From Micromonospora sp. WMMD812 (GTDB taxonomy: Bacteria > Actinomycetota > Actinomycetes > Mycobacteriales > Micromonosporaceae), in assembly GCF_027497215.1 (NCBI RefSeq), contig NZ_CP114904.1, positions 806,001 to 870,000 of the forward strand: a stretch of 64,000 nt of DNA, read 5' to 3'. The translations under genes were made by a program, and so were the position numbers. The notes beneath the pieces are model-generated. The model searched no databases. It had not been told where the DNA came from and saw only the letters and a program-made list of their open reading frames with translations. This document shows positions 53,648-63,349 of this stretch, in pieces; within the stretch, counting starts at the first letter, position 1, and every line of letters begins with the position of its first letter.

Positions 53648-54227
53648 CCCCCCACCTCTTCCGGTTCCCCACCCGTTCCGCGAGGTTTCGCCATGACGCC
53701 GATCAATCGGCGGCACGACCCTAATGACGTTTTATATCGGTACGGTTAAGAATATTTGCACCCAGGCATCGATAAATTGGATTTGTCGTGTGTGGTTGGC
53801 TGGCTGTATTGGGACGTTTTCGTGTTGTGTTGACCGGATTTGCCGGACGGGATCCGGTGGTCCGAACCGGATCGGATTGTCGGTCGGCTCGGTGCCCTCG
53901 CTGGTCAGCCGCTCCGCTTCGCCCGCGCCCAGCGGGCGGTCGTCCGATTGTCTCGGCGGGGCGCTGTCGGTCGAGATGGTCGTGACGGATTTCTTCCGGC
54001 GGATTGCCGCCGGGCCTGATCGGGCCGGTTGAAATAGTAGTGCACGTCGATGTAAGGGACAATGATCCGACCGGTGGCGACATTGCGACAGCTGTCAGGA
54101 AACGGCCGTCTCCCATTTGGATCCGGGGCCTGCGCGCCGAAGGAGTCGCCCTGTGGCGCGGCTGCCGGGCGCTCCGGCAGGCGGGGCGACGGCGGGCGCC
54201 CGGGGTGTGGGTCGGGCACCCCGCCGA
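53648..54227. other. 580-bp gap with an AT-rich segment, no gene recognised
   Basis: The segment 53720-53860 is much richer in A and T than the rest of the window (for example GACGTTTTATATCGG and TTAAGAATATTTGC) and carries probable promoter sequence for regulator B. The remainder to 54227 returns to high GC and contains no coding-like frame on either strand that could be assigned. Confidence 0.6.
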
Positions 54228-55604
54228 TCAGCGGGCCCGCCGGTTGGCGCGCAGGGCGCCCAGGATCACGCCGGGGGTGGCCAGCGAGTTCGGGTGCGTA
54301 CGCATGGAAACGACCTGGTTGAACCGCCGTGCGGTCGCCACGTCCGTGACGGTGGCGCGGACGATCTGGTTGCCCACCCAGCTGGAGATCCGGTACCCGC
54401 GCGGGTAGGGCCCGTCGACGTGTGGCAGGGCCAGGTCGGCGGAGGTCGACATCGACCAGGCGGCGTCGACCACGACCTTCTGCAGAGCGAGGAACTCGCG
54501 GGCCGGTGCGCCCAGGTCCGGCCCGGACCGCAGGTACGTCGACAGGCAGGCCGCGTGCAGGGCCGCCGCCGTGATCCCCTGTCCGTAGACCGGGTTGAAC
54601 GACGCGACCGCGTCGCCGACGCTGACGAGCCCGGCGGGAAACCGCTTCAGCGCGTGGAAGTCCCGCCGCCGGCTGTCGGCGTGGCGGTAGGTCTGGACGT
54701 CGCCGAGCATCTCGTTCCCGGCGAGGGCGCCGAACTCCGGCGGGAACTGCTCCCGCAGCCGGCGCACGAAGTCCTCGGCGGTACGTCCCGGGCGGTTGTC
54801 GCCGTAACCGGCCATCATGGCCATCCACCGACCGTCCTCGATGGCGAAGAACGCGGCGCCGGCCACGTCCGACGACCTGTCCGGGCTGTGCAGCGCCAGG
54901 ACGAGGGTGGGATCCGGGTTCGCCTCCTGCCGCCGGAAGAGCGCCGTCGAGTAGTTGAGGTCGACCGTCATCCGCCGCGTGACGGGCCGGTCCCAGCCGG
55001 CCTGCTCCAGCCACTCGGACAGCCGGCTCGAACGCCCCATCGCGTCCACCACGAGATCGCCGCTCTCGGCGCCGGACATGCCACCGACGTCGCAACGGAC
55101 CCCGGTGACCCGCTCACCCTCGAACACGAGGCCGGTAGCCCGGGCGGCGACCGTCTTGACGTTGGGCAGGCGGAGCACCCGCTGGCGGATCAACCCCTCC
55201 AGGAACGGCCGGCTGCCCGCGAGGCTGTCGGCGTCGTCGGGCACCACGACCTTCACCCGGCCGTCGAGGTAGTTCCGCCGGCTCGCGGGCGGCGCCGCGA
55301 TCGCCCCCTGGGCCAGGGCCTGTTCGCGGAATCCCGGGAACAGCCGCTCCAACTGGAGGAAGCCGCCGGGCAGCAGGGCGTGCAGCTGCGTCCCCTGTGG
55401 CACGCCGGGTCGCGCGCCGCTCGTGTGCAGGTCGTCCCGGTCGACGACGACGACGCTCTCCGCGTGGTCGGACAGCACGCGGGCGGCCAGCAGGCCGGCG
55501 ACGCTGCCGCCGACCACGACGGCCTTGCCCAGGACCGGGGACGGCTGGTCGGGCGGCCGCACCGCGTTCAGCGCGGCGAATACGCGGGCCGGCGAGGGGG
55601 ACAT
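54228..55604 (-). CDS. FAD-dependent oxidoreductase (aromatic-ring hydroxylase/halogenase-like)
   Basis: 458 residues. N-terminal dinucleotide-binding VVVGGSVAGLLAARVL and acidic end VVVDRDD, then a GD motif region SVGDAVASFNPVYGQGIT typical of group A flavin monooxygenases and geranylgeranyl-reductase-like proteins. The lysine of flavin halogenases (GWxWxIP) was not seen, so hydroxylase or epoxidase activity is likelier. ATG at 55604 after GGAGAA; the open frame continues to 55835 without family features. It stands alone; its substrate is unknown. Confidence 0.8.
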   Translation of the reverse strand: MSPSPARVFAALNAVRPPDQPSPVLGKAVVVGGSVAGLLAARVLSDHAESVVVVDRDDLHTSGARPGVPQGTQLHALLPGGFLQLERLFPGFREQALAQGAIAAPPASRRNYLDGRVKVVVPDDADSLAGSRPFLEGLIRQRVLRLPNVKTVAARATGLVFEGERVTGVRCDVGGMSGAESGDLVVDAMGRSSRLSEWLEQAGWDRPVTRRMTVDLNYSTALFRRQEANPDPTLVLALHSPDRSSDVAGAAFFAIEDGRWMAMMAGYGDNRPGRTAEDFVRRLREQFPPEFGALAGNEMLGDVQTYRHADSRRRDFHALKRFPAGLVSVGDAVASFNPVYGQGITAAALHAACLSTYLRSGPDLGAPAREFLALQKVVVDAAWSMSTSADLALPHVDGPYPRGYRISSWVGNQIVRATVTDVATARRFNQVVSMRTHPNSLATPGVILGALRANRRAR

Positions 55605-55719
55605 CGCGTTCTCCAAGGGTACGAGGTGTGCCGCCGGGCCCGCCTGCCCGGTGAGCGGGCGGACCGGTCGGCAGGACGCCCGACGATCGTTGCACAGGGG
55701 CCGGTCGCCGCCCGGTCGG

Positions 55720-55860
55720 GCACACGACACGTTCGACGCGCACGGCCAGCTGCGGCACCCGGAGCACGCCGAGGTCGCCGCGGCCGGGATGGTGCGCCAG
55801 CTGACCTGGTGGGCCGGCGCGCTGCGCCGCGCCAAGCGCGAGCACCCCTACGAGAACTGA
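55720..55860 (+). pseudogene. C-terminal remnant of an NADPH-dependent FMN reductase-like gene
   Basis: A 46-codon stretch reads FDAHGQLRHPEHAEVAAAGMVRQL, then TWWAGALRRAKR and a stop at 55858. The pattern resembles the C-terminus of actinobacterial NADPH-dependent FMN reductases (VRQLTWWAGALR; compare MLDELxWWAxALK). No start codon, ribosome site or flavodoxin-like core precedes it, so the 5' part has been lost. Identification rests on motif resemblance only. Confidence 0.45.
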
Positions 55861-56016
55861 CCGCGCCACCCCGGTCGGCGACCTTCGTGACCGCGGCACC
55901 GAACATCCGGGCGGGTGTCCCATGCCTCGCGGATTTCCGGCGACGCCACTAGAGTCGACGGCAGCAATTCCCGTGGATCGATTCGACGGCACCCTCCCCA
56001 CGGTGAGGAGCGCGTC

Positions 56017-57600
56017 ATGGACCTGCCCGACGGCGTCGAGATCGCCGGCCCCCGGCACGACCGCTACCAGGAGATTCTCACACCGGAGGCGCTCGGCTTC
56101 CTCGCCGAGCTGCACCGCGCCTTCGACGCCCGCCGGCGCGACCTGCTCACCCGGCGCGCCGAGCGTGAGGCCGCACTGGCGGCGGGGGAGCTGCCGGGCT
56201 TCCTGCCGGAGACCCGGCACATCCGCGACGGCGACTGGCGGGTCGCCCCACCCGCGCCGGGGCTCGTCGACCGTCGGGTCGAGATCACCGGGCCGACCGA
56301 CGCGAAGATGACGATCAACGCGCTCAACTCGGGCGCCAAGGTCTGGCTCGCCGACCACGAGGACGCCAACACCCCGCTGTGGGAGAACGTCATCGGCGGG
56401 CAGCTCAACCTGCGTGACGCGATCGACCGGAAGCTCTCCCTCACCTCTCCCGAGGGGCGGCACTACGCCCTGCACGACGGCGAGCTGGCCACGATCGTCG
56501 TCCGGCCCCGCGGCTGGCACCTGAGCGAGAAGCACATCCTGGTCGACGGCGACCGCACCTCGGGCAGCCTGGTCGACTTCGGCCTGTACTTCTTCCACTG
56601 CGCCCACCGGCAGCTCGACCGCGGCGCCGGCCCGTACTTCTACCTGCCGAAGATGGAGAGCCACCTGGAGGCCCGGCTCTGGAACGACGTCTTCCTGCTC
56701 GCCCAGGACCGGCTCGGCCTGCCGCGCGGCACGATCCGCGCCACCGTGCTCATCGAGACCTACCCGGCCGCGTTCGAGATGGAGGAGATCCTCTACGAGC
56801 TGCGTGAGCACTCGGCCGGGCTCAACGCCGGCCGGTGGGACTTCATGTTCAGTGTCATCAAGAAGTTCCGCACCCGCGGTCGCGACTTCCTGCTGCCCGA
56901 CCGCAACGCGGTGACCATGACCGCGCCGTTCATGCGCGCGTACACCGAGCTGTTGGTGCGGACCTGCCACCGGCGCGGCGCGCACGCGATCGGCGGCATG
57001 GCCGCCTTCATCCCGAGCCGGCGCGACCCGCAGGTGAACGAGACGGCGCTCGCGAAGGTCCGCGACGACAAGACCCGGGAGGCGGGCGACGGGTTCGACG
57101 GCTCCTGGGTCGCGCATCCCGACCTGGTGCCGATCTGCCGGGAGGTCTTCGACGCGGTGCTCGGCGACCGGCCACACCAACTCGACCGCGCCCGCGACGA
57201 CGTCCGCGTCACCGCCGCGGACCTGCTCGACGTGCGGAGCACGCCCGGCCGGCGGACGGAGGCGGGGCTGCGCAACGACATCAGCGTCGGAATCCAGTAC
57301 CTGGCGAGCTGGCTGCGCGGCACCGGGGCGGTGGCCGTCTTCAACCTCATGGAGGACGCCGCCACCGCCGAGATCTCCCGATCCCAGGTGTGGCAGTGGC
57401 TGCACAACGACGTCACCCTCGACGACACCGGCGAGCGGGTCACCCGCGACCTCGTCGAGCGCCTCGCCGACGAGGAGCTGGCCACGCTTCCCGGCGACCC
57501 GGCCGACTACGCGCCGGCGCGGGCGCTGTTCATGGAGGTCGCCGTGGCCGACGACTTCGTGGACTTCCTGACCCTGCCGGCGTACGAGCGGATGCCCTGA
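56017..57600 (+). CDS. aceB: Malate synthase A
   Basis: 527 residues, the normal length for the A form. It condenses glyoxylate with acetyl-CoA to malate. Conserved segments: [94 protein letters not shown] and [11 protein letters not shown] at 56017 with GAGGAG upstream; an in-frame extension to 55915 has no homology. It leads the glcDEF operon (26 bp gap), so here it disposes of glyoxylate made from glycolate; no isocitrate lyase gene is in the window. Confidence 0.95.
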   Translation: MDLPDGVEIAGPRHDRYQEILTPEALGFLAELHRAFDARRRDLLTRRAEREAALAAGELPGFLPETRHIRDGDWRVAPPAPGLVDRRVEITGPTDAKMTINALNSGAKVWLADHEDANTPLWENVIGGQLNLRDAIDRKLSLTSPEGRHYALHDGELATIVVRPRGWHLSEKHILVDGDRTSGSLVDFGLYFFHCAHRQLDRGAGPYFYLPKMESHLEARLWNDVFLLAQDRLGLPRGTIRATVLIETYPAAFEMEEILYELREHSAGLNAGRWDFMFSVIKKFRTRGRDFLLPDRNAVTMTAPFMRAYTELLVRTCHRRGAHAIGGMAAFIPSRRDPQVNETALAKVRDDKTREAGDGFDGSWVAHPDLVPICREVFDAVLGDRPHQLDRARDDVRVTAADLLDVRSTPGRRTEAGLRNDISVGIQYLASWLRGTGAVAVFNLMEDAATAEISRSQVWQWLHNDVTLDDTGERVTRDLVERLADEELATLPGDPADYAPARALFMEVAVADDFVDFLTLPAYERMP

Positions 57601-57626
57601 CCCGAAGCCGCGACGGGAGGTCGGCG

Positions 57627-59093
57627 ATGACCACGACGGACATCAGCACCCTCGCCGCGACGCTGCGGGCGGCGCTCGGCGACGGGCAGGTCATCAGCGA
57701 CCGGCAGCGGCTGCGCACCTACGAGTGCGACGGGCTGGCCCAGTACAAGGTGATCCCCGCCCTGGTCGCCCTGCCCCGCACCGCCGCCGAGTGCGCCGCG
57801 ACGGTCCGGGCCTGCGTCGACGCGGGCGTGCCGTTCGTGGCCCGCGGCTCCGGCACCGGGCTGTCCGGCGGGGCGCTGCCGCACGCCGACGGGGTGCTCG
57901 TCGTCACCACGCAGCTGCGCGCGATCCGGGAGGTCGCCCCTCTTGACGAGCGGGCCGTGGTCGAGCCGGGTGTGATCAACCTGCACGTCACGCGGGCCGC
58001 GGCGCCGTACGGCTACTACTACGCGCCGGACCCGTCCAGCCAGCAGATCTGCTCGATCGGCGGCAACGTGGCCGAGAACTCCGGCGGGGCACACTGCCTG
58101 AAGTACGGCTTCACCACCAACCACGTGACCGGACTGGAGGTGGTCACCCCGGACGGCGACCTGGTCCGCCTCGGCGGCCGGGCACCGGACGCGCCGGGCT
58201 ACGACCTGCTCGGCGCGTTCGTCGGCTCGGAGGGGACGCTCGGCATCGCCACCGAGGTCACCGTCCGGCTCACCCGCTCGCCCGAGTCCGTGCGTACGCT
58301 GCTCGCCGGCTTCGCCGGCACCGACCAGGCCGGCGCGGCGACCTCGGCGGTCATCGCCGCCGGGGTGGTCCCGGCCGCGATCGAGATGATGGACGCGCTC
58401 GCCATCGAGGCCGCCGAGGCGGCCGTCCACTGCGGCTACCCCGCCGGCGCGGGCGCCGTGCTCATCGTCGAGCTCGACGGTCCCGCGGCGGAGGTCGACG
58501 CCCAGTTCGCCGAGGTGGAGCGGCTCTGCCGCGACAACGGCGCCGTCGAGATCCGGATCGCCGCCGACGACGCCGAGCGCGCGCTGATCTGGAAGGGACG
58601 CAAGTCCGCGTTCGCCGCGGTCGGCCGGATCAGCCCGGACTACATCGTCCAGGACGGGGTCATCCCCCGCACCGCGCTGCCCGAGGTGCTGCGGCGCATC
58701 GCGGAGATCTCCCGGCAGCGCGGCGTCCGCGTGGCGAACGTCTTCCACGCCGGGGACGGCAACCTGCACCCGCTCGTCCTCTTCGACGACGGCGTCGACG
58801 GCCAGGCCGAACAGGCCGAGGAGGTGTCCGGCGCGATCCTCGACCTCTGCATCGCGCACGGGGGTTCCATCACCGGCGAGCACGGCGTCGGCATGGACAA
58901 GGTTACGTACATGCCCCGCATGTTCAGCGACGACGACCTCGACACCATGCAGCTCCTCCGGTGCGCCTTCGACCCCCGCGGGCTGGCCAACCCGGGCAAG
59001 GTGTTCCCCACGCCCCGGCTGTGCGGTGAGGTGCCCGGCCGACGCAGGGGCGCGCACCCGGTGCAGGAGGCGGGCCTGGCGGAGGTGTTCTGA
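57627..59093 (+). CDS. glcD: Glycolate oxidase subunit GlcD (FAD-linked)
   Basis: 488 residues of the FAD-binding type 4 / vanillyl-alcohol-oxidase-like group. PFVARGSGTGLSGGALP is the FAD pyrophosphate loop, CSIGGNVAENSGGAHCLKYG the second, and NVFHAGDGNLHPLVLFD plus GEHGVGMDK the catalytic C-terminal motifs. It oxidises glycolate (or another 2-hydroxy acid such as D-lactate) to the 2-oxo acid together with GlcE and GlcF. ATG at 57627 follows GGGAGG. Confidence 0.92.
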   Translation: MTTTDISTLAATLRAALGDGQVISDRQRLRTYECDGLAQYKVIPALVALPRTAAECAATVRACVDAGVPFVARGSGTGLSGGALPHADGVLVVTTQLRAIREVAPLDERAVVEPGVINLHVTRAAAPYGYYYAPDPSSQQICSIGGNVAENSGGAHCLKYGFTTNHVTGLEVVTPDGDLVRLGGRAPDAPGYDLLGAFVGSEGTLGIATEVTVRLTRSPESVRTLLAGFAGTDQAGAATSAVIAAGVVPAAIEMMDALAIEAAEAAVHCGYPAGAGAVLIVELDGPAAEVDAQFAEVERLCRDNGAVEIRIAADDAERALIWKGRKSAFAAVGRISPDYIVQDGVIPRTALPEVLRRIAEISRQRGVRVANVFHAGDGNLHPLVLFDDGVDGQAEQAEEVSGAILDLCIAHGGSITGEHGVGMDKVTYMPRMFSDDDLDTMQLLRCAFDPRGLANPGKVFPTPRLCGEVPGRRRGAHPVQEAGLAEVF

Positions 59094-60353
59094 ATGGCCG
59101 ACGACCTCGACGCCCTCCGCGCGGCGCTCGACACCCCCGCCGCCGTCCGCCCGGCCGGGCCGGGTGACGCGGTGGACGGCGTCACGCCCCGCGTCGTCGC
59201 CAGCCCCGGCTCGACCGAGGAGGCGGCGGCGCTGCTGCGCGTGGCCGCCGCGCGAAACCTCGCGGTGGTCGTCGCCGGGGCCGGCGGCAAACAGGACTGG
59301 GGCAACCCGCCACGCCGGCTCGACCTGCGGCTCGACACCCGTCGGCTCAGCGGTGTGGTGGAGCACGCCGCGGGCGACCTCATCGTCGTCGTGCGGGCCG
59401 GCACACCACTGGACGAGGTGCAGGCGAAGGTGGCCCCCGCCGGGCAGCACCTCGCGCTCGACGCCCCGCTGCCACCCGGCGCGGCCGGGGCGACCGTGGG
59501 CGGCGTCGTCGCGACGAACACCAGCGGGCCCCGCCGCATGCGCTACGGCACGGTGCGCGACCTGTTGATCGGCGTCACCATGGTGCGGCCCGACGGGGTG
59601 GTGGCCCGCGCCGGGGGCAAGGTCGTGAAGAACGTCGCGGGCTACGACCTCGGCAAGCTCCTCACCGGGGCGTACGGCACCCTCGGGCTGATCACCGAGT
59701 GCGCGTTCCGGCTGCACCCGCTCCCCGCGACGCGCGCCTACGTCCGTCGCCCGGCCGCCGACGCGGCGGAGGCGGGGCGGCTCGCCGCCGCCGTGCTCGG
59801 GGCCCAGGTGATGCCGAGCGCGCTGGAGGTCGACGCGCCGGTTGACGGCGGCGTGGAGGTCGCCGTGCTGCTGGAGGGCACGGCGACGGGCGTGGGGGAG
59901 CGGGTCGCCGAGACGCGCCGGCTGCTCGGCGGCGCCACCGCCGACGACGACCCGCCGCCGTGGTGGCCGGCCTATCCGTGGCGCGTCGGCGACGTGGGGC
60001 TGAAGCTCACCGCGGCGCTCTCCGGCGTGCCCCGACTGCTGGCGGCGAGCGCCGAGGCGCGGCGGCGGCACGACGTTCCGCTGACGGTTCGCGGCTCCGC
60101 GGGCACCGGGGTGCTCTACGGCGGCCTGCCCGCCGACGCGCCCCCGGAGGCCGTGGCGCGGACCGTCGCCGAGCTGCGCGCCGCGGCGACGGCCGTCGGC
60201 GGGCATGCCGTCGTGCTGACCGCGCCCGCCGCCGTGCGGGAGCTGGTCGACGTGTGGGGACCGGTCAACGGGCTGGAGCTGATGCACCGGGTCAAGCACC
60301 AGTTCGACCCGGACGCCCGCTTCGCGCCCGGCCGCTTCGTGGGAGGGATCTGA
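59094..60353 (+). CDS. glcE: Glycolate oxidase subunit GlcE (FAD-binding)
   Basis: 419 residues; FAD-binding type 4 domain shorter than GlcD and without its long catalytic cap. Motifs: VVVAGAGGKQDWGNPP, GATVGGVVATNTSGPRRMRYG, GGKVVKNVAGYDLGKLLTGAYGTLGLI. It starts at the base after the glcD stop and is followed 2 bp later by glcF, so the subunits are co-translated. The C-terminal about 25 residues end HQFDPDARFAPGRFVGGI, typical of GlcE. Confidence 0.92.
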   Translation: MADDLDALRAALDTPAAVRPAGPGDAVDGVTPRVVASPGSTEEAAALLRVAAARNLAVVVAGAGGKQDWGNPPRRLDLRLDTRRLSGVVEHAAGDLIVVVRAGTPLDEVQAKVAPAGQHLALDAPLPPGAAGATVGGVVATNTSGPRRMRYGTVRDLLIGVTMVRPDGVVARAGGKVVKNVAGYDLGKLLTGAYGTLGLITECAFRLHPLPATRAYVRRPAADAAEAGRLAAAVLGAQVMPSALEVDAPVDGGVEVAVLLEGTATGVGERVAETRRLLGGATADDDPPPWWPAYPWRVGDVGLKLTAALSGVPRLLAASAEARRRHDVPLTVRGSAGTGVLYGGLPADAPPEAVARTVAELRAAATAVGGHAVVLTAPAAVRELVDVWGPVNGLELMHRVKHQFDPDARFAPGRFVGGI

Positions 60354-60355
60354 CG

Positions 60356-61666
60356 ATGACCAGCCACGTCCCGGCCTTCGACGAGCACCACCCGCCCCGA
60401 CGGGACCTGGTCAACGACTGCGTGCACTGCGGGTTCTGCCTGCCCACCTGCCCCACGTACGTGCTGTGGGGCGAGGAGATGGACTCCCCGCGCGGGCGGA
60501 TCTACCTGATGCAGGAGGGGCTCGACGGCGAACCGCTGACCGACTCCATTGTCCAGCACTTCGACCGCTGCCTGGGTTGCATGGCCTGCGTGACCGCGTG
60601 CCCGTCCGGGGTTCGCTACGACCTGCTCATCGAGGACACCCGCCAGCAGGTGGAGCGCCGGCATCCCCGGTCCCGTCGGGAGCGGGCGCTGCGGAGCGCC
60701 GTGTTCGGCCTCTTCCCGTACCCGCGACGGCTGCGGCTGCTGCGCGCCCCGCTGCGGGCGTACCAGGCGACCGGCCTACGACGGCTGCTCCGTCGCACCG
60801 GGCTGCTGCCGCGCCTGGCGCCGACCCTCGCCGCGCTGGAGTCGCTGGCGCCCCGGATCGGGCGGGTCGCCCGCACCCCGCAGCGGCTCCCCGCCCAGGG
60901 CCCGAGAAGGGCCACCGTCGGCATGCTCACCGGATGCGTGCAGCGCGCCTTCTTCCCCGAGGTCAACGCGGCCACCGCCCGGGTGCTCGCCGCCGAGGGC
61001 TGCGAGGTGGTCATCCTCCCCGACCGGCAGGGCTGCTGCGGCGCGCTGAGCGTCCACAACGGCCGGGAGGCCGAGGCGCGGCGCTTCGCGCGGGCGCTGA
61101 TCGACGTCTTCGACGCCGCCGGCCTCGACTGGTTCGTGGTCAACGCGGCGGGCTGCGGTTCGTCCCTCAAGGAGTACGGCGAGCTGCTCCGCGACGACCC
61201 GGCGTACGCCGAGCGGGCCGCCGCCTTCGCCGGAAAGGTGCGCGACCTCGCCGAGGTGCTCGTCGAGCTGGGGCCGGTGGCCCCGCGACACCCGCTGCCG
61301 GTGACCGTCGCCTACCACGACGCCTGTCACCTGGCGCACGCCCAGGGCGTCCGGGCGCAGCCGCGCGAGTTGCTGCGCGGCGTCCCCGGGCTGGACCTGC
61401 GGGAGATCGCCGACCCCGAGATCTGCTGCGGGTCGGCCGGTGTCTGGAACGTGCTGAACCCGGAGCCTGCCGCGCAGTTGGGGGAGCGCAAGGCCCGCGA
61501 CGTGCTCGCCACCGGCGCCGACCTGCTGGTCACCGCGAACCCCGGATGTCTCATGCAGATCGCCTCTGCGGTCCAACGACTCGGCGGCACCGTGGCCCTC
61601 GCGCACACCGTCCAGGTGCTCGACGCCTCGATCCGGGCCCGCCCGATCACCGACCTCATCACGTGA
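60356..61666 (+). CDS. glcF: Glycolate oxidase iron-sulfur subunit GlcF
   Basis: 436 residues. Two [4Fe-4S] ferredoxin motifs, CVHCGFCLPTCPTY and CLGCMACVTACPSG, then two CCG domains with DRQGCCGALSVHNG, AAGCGSSLKEYG and PEICCGSAGVWN. It passes electrons from GlcD/GlcE to the membrane quinone pool. Start ATG at 60356. The terminator hairpin begins inside the last codons. Confidence 0.93.
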   Translation: MTSHVPAFDEHHPPRRDLVNDCVHCGFCLPTCPTYVLWGEEMDSPRGRIYLMQEGLDGEPLTDSIVQHFDRCLGCMACVTACPSGVRYDLLIEDTRQQVERRHPRSRRERALRSAVFGLFPYPRRLRLLRAPLRAYQATGLRRLLRRTGLLPRLAPTLAALESLAPRIGRVARTPQRLPAQGPRRATVGMLTGCVQRAFFPEVNAATARVLAAEGCEVVILPDRQGCCGALSVHNGREAEARRFARALIDVFDAAGLDWFVVNAAGCGSSLKEYGELLRDDPAYAERAAAFAGKVRDLAEVLVELGPVAPRHPLPVTVAYHDACHLAHAQGVRAQPRELLRGVPGLDLREIADPEICCGSAGVWNVLNPEPAAQLGERKARDVLATGADLLVTANPGCLMQIASAVQRLGGTVALAHTVQVLDASIRARPITDLIT

Positions 61667-61708
61667 CGAGGGCCCCTCCCGCCGGTTTCCGGAAGGAGCC
61701 CTCGTCAC
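61663..61708. terminator. Hairpin between glcF and the Nramp-like gene
   Basis: GTGACGAGGGC (61663-61673) pairs exactly with GCCCTCGTCAC (61698-61708), with an inner CCGG/CCGG stem. It lies between convergent genes and can end both transcripts. Confidence 0.65.
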
Positions 61709-61715
61709 GCCGGAA

Positions 61716-63224
61716 TCAGAAGGTGACCAACGGGTCACCGATGAAATCGGCGATGAAGTTGAGGAAGAAGAACCCGAAGAAGATCACATTGATGATCAGC
61801 AGTGTGGAATGCCACCACCGTGGACGTGCGGCGCGCGGCAGCCGCCGGTTCAGGTAGATGAGCATGAACGGGAAGATCAGTGCGCCGAGATTGGACATGT
61901 TCGCCGACCACTGCACCAGACTCACCGGCAGCGCGAGGTGCAGGACGACCGCGATGATCACGAGCAGCAGGAGCATGAACGGGTAGTAGAAGCGGCGCGG
62001 GTCGCCTTCGAGCAGCCGCCGCAGCCGGGGACTGGTGGCGTGCGCGGCGTCGGTGACCACCCGCACCATGCCCTCGAAGATGCCGAGCTGCGTGCTGAAC
62101 AGGATCAGGACGCCGATCAGCAGCATGCCGTAGAACATCACCCTGCCGTACTCGGGTTCGAGCGCGGTGGCGACGAACGTGGGCACGTTGGCCTGGGTCG
62201 GCGTCTCGCCGGACAGCTCCACCGCCTGGGCCATCAGGATGGTGGGGAGCAGCATGCCCAGCATCGCGCCGACGAAGAAGACCCCCCACATGTCGGTGAG
62301 CAGCAGCCGGTACCACCGCTTCCAGCGGGCGGCGTTGGCCGGGTCGTCGGGGAAGGTGACGCCGCTGGCCAGCAGCTCGCGCCGGTCGCCGCGCAGCCCC
62401 GAGATGTACCCGGTGCGGTAGCCCATGCCGTAGCCTTTGTCCCGGTAGTGGCCCATCACGTACCAGTTCAGGCCGGACGCCAGCGCGGTGAAGCCGGCGA
62501 GCCCGCCGAGCTGGGTCGCGGTGATGCCCTCCGGCGGCGCGGCGGGCGTGAAGAAGCCGCGGATGCCCTCCCACCACAGGCTCCCCGGCACCACGAGCAG
62601 GGTGATGAACAGCAGGGCGACGAGGATGGTGCCGACCATGACCCAGTTGGCCAGCTCCAACGTCCGGCTGATGCGCCGGGCCGCCGCGGTCATGAGGAAG
62701 ACCAGCACCAGCAGGCCGATCGCCCAGAGCCGCGGCTCCTCGGCTCCGGACGGCGCCACCTCGCCGTGGACCAGGGCGTAGAGCCCCTGCCCGGCGGACG
62801 CGGCCCAGCCCCCGGCGATGAACGCGAAGATGACGAGGAACACGCCCACCGGCACCCACAGCAGGTAGCCGGGGGGCACCCGCCCCCACCCGACCACCGG
62901 CGCCTCACCGGTGGCCATCACGTACCGCGAGGACTCGACGTTGTAGAACGTCTGGAGGATGGCCGAGATGAGGATCACCCAGCCGACTCCGACGAAGCCG
63001 AACTGCCCCACCGCCTGCGGGCCGAGCAGCCACTCGCCGCTGCCGATGGAGATGCCGAGGGCGATCAGGCTCGGACCCAGCGCGTACTTGAACAGCTGGG
63101 GGAGACCGAGCTTGCGTACGCCGAACACCTCTTCGGGCTCGGGCAGGTCCGCGACGGCGAGCGGAGGACGGCTCTTTCCCAACGGATAACTACGGACGTC
63201 CGGGGCCTCAGTTACTTCGGTCAT
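61716..63224 (-). CDS. Nramp-fold transporter lacking the DPGN metal-binding motif
   Basis: 502 residues with about 11-12 predicted helices in the Nramp/LeuT-like pattern. At the place of the metal-ligand DPGN of helix 1 it has GISIGSGEW (58-66), and no MPH motif is seen in the helix 6 region, so divalent-metal transport is unlikely. The substrate is unknown; the gene faces the glycolate/malate synthase operon, which makes carboxylate uptake conceivable. ATG at 63224 with a perfect AGGAGG at proper spacing; the frame continues 13 codons upstream. Confidence 0.75.
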   Translation of the reverse strand: MTEVTEAPDVRSYPLGKSRPPLAVADLPEPEEVFGVRKLGLPQLFKYALGPSLIALGISIGSGEWLLGPQAVGQFGFVGVGWVILISAILQTFYNVESSRYVMATGEAPVVGWGRVPPGYLLWVPVGVFLVIFAFIAGGWAASAGQGLYALVHGEVAPSGAEEPRLWAIGLLVLVFLMTAAARRISRTLELANWVMVGTILVALLFITLLVVPGSLWWEGIRGFFTPAAPPEGITATQLGGLAGFTALASGLNWYVMGHYRDKGYGMGYRTGYISGLRGDRRELLASGVTFPDDPANAARWKRWYRLLLTDMWGVFFVGAMLGMLLPTILMAQAVELSGETPTQANVPTFVATALEPEYGRVMFYGMLLIGVLILFSTQLGIFEGMVRVVTDAAHATSPRLRRLLEGDPRRFYYPFMLLLLVIIAVVLHLALPVSLVQWSANMSNLGALIFPFMLIYLNRRLPRAARPRWWHSTLLIINVIFFGFFFLNFIADFIGDPLVTF

Positions 63225-63349
63225 GAAGAACCTCCTTATGGGAAGGGCCCCCCTGACCAACAATCGTCATACGTCATTTACGCGGATGCAATATCCATCG
63301 ATGGGCGCTCGGTCGGGACGACGAGCCGGCGGCGGACTTCCGCGCCGCG

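Noticed and set aside
53905..54070. Minus-strand stretch reading IIVPYIDVHYYFNRP in the gap before the FAD oxidoreductase
   Set aside because: It looks protein-like for about 15 residues only, with no start, family match or supporting flanks. Treated as chance.
57507..60299. 930-codon minus-strand frame opposite glcD and glcE
   Set aside because: The plus strand has intact GlcD and GlcE motifs; the opposite frame has no recognisable protein.
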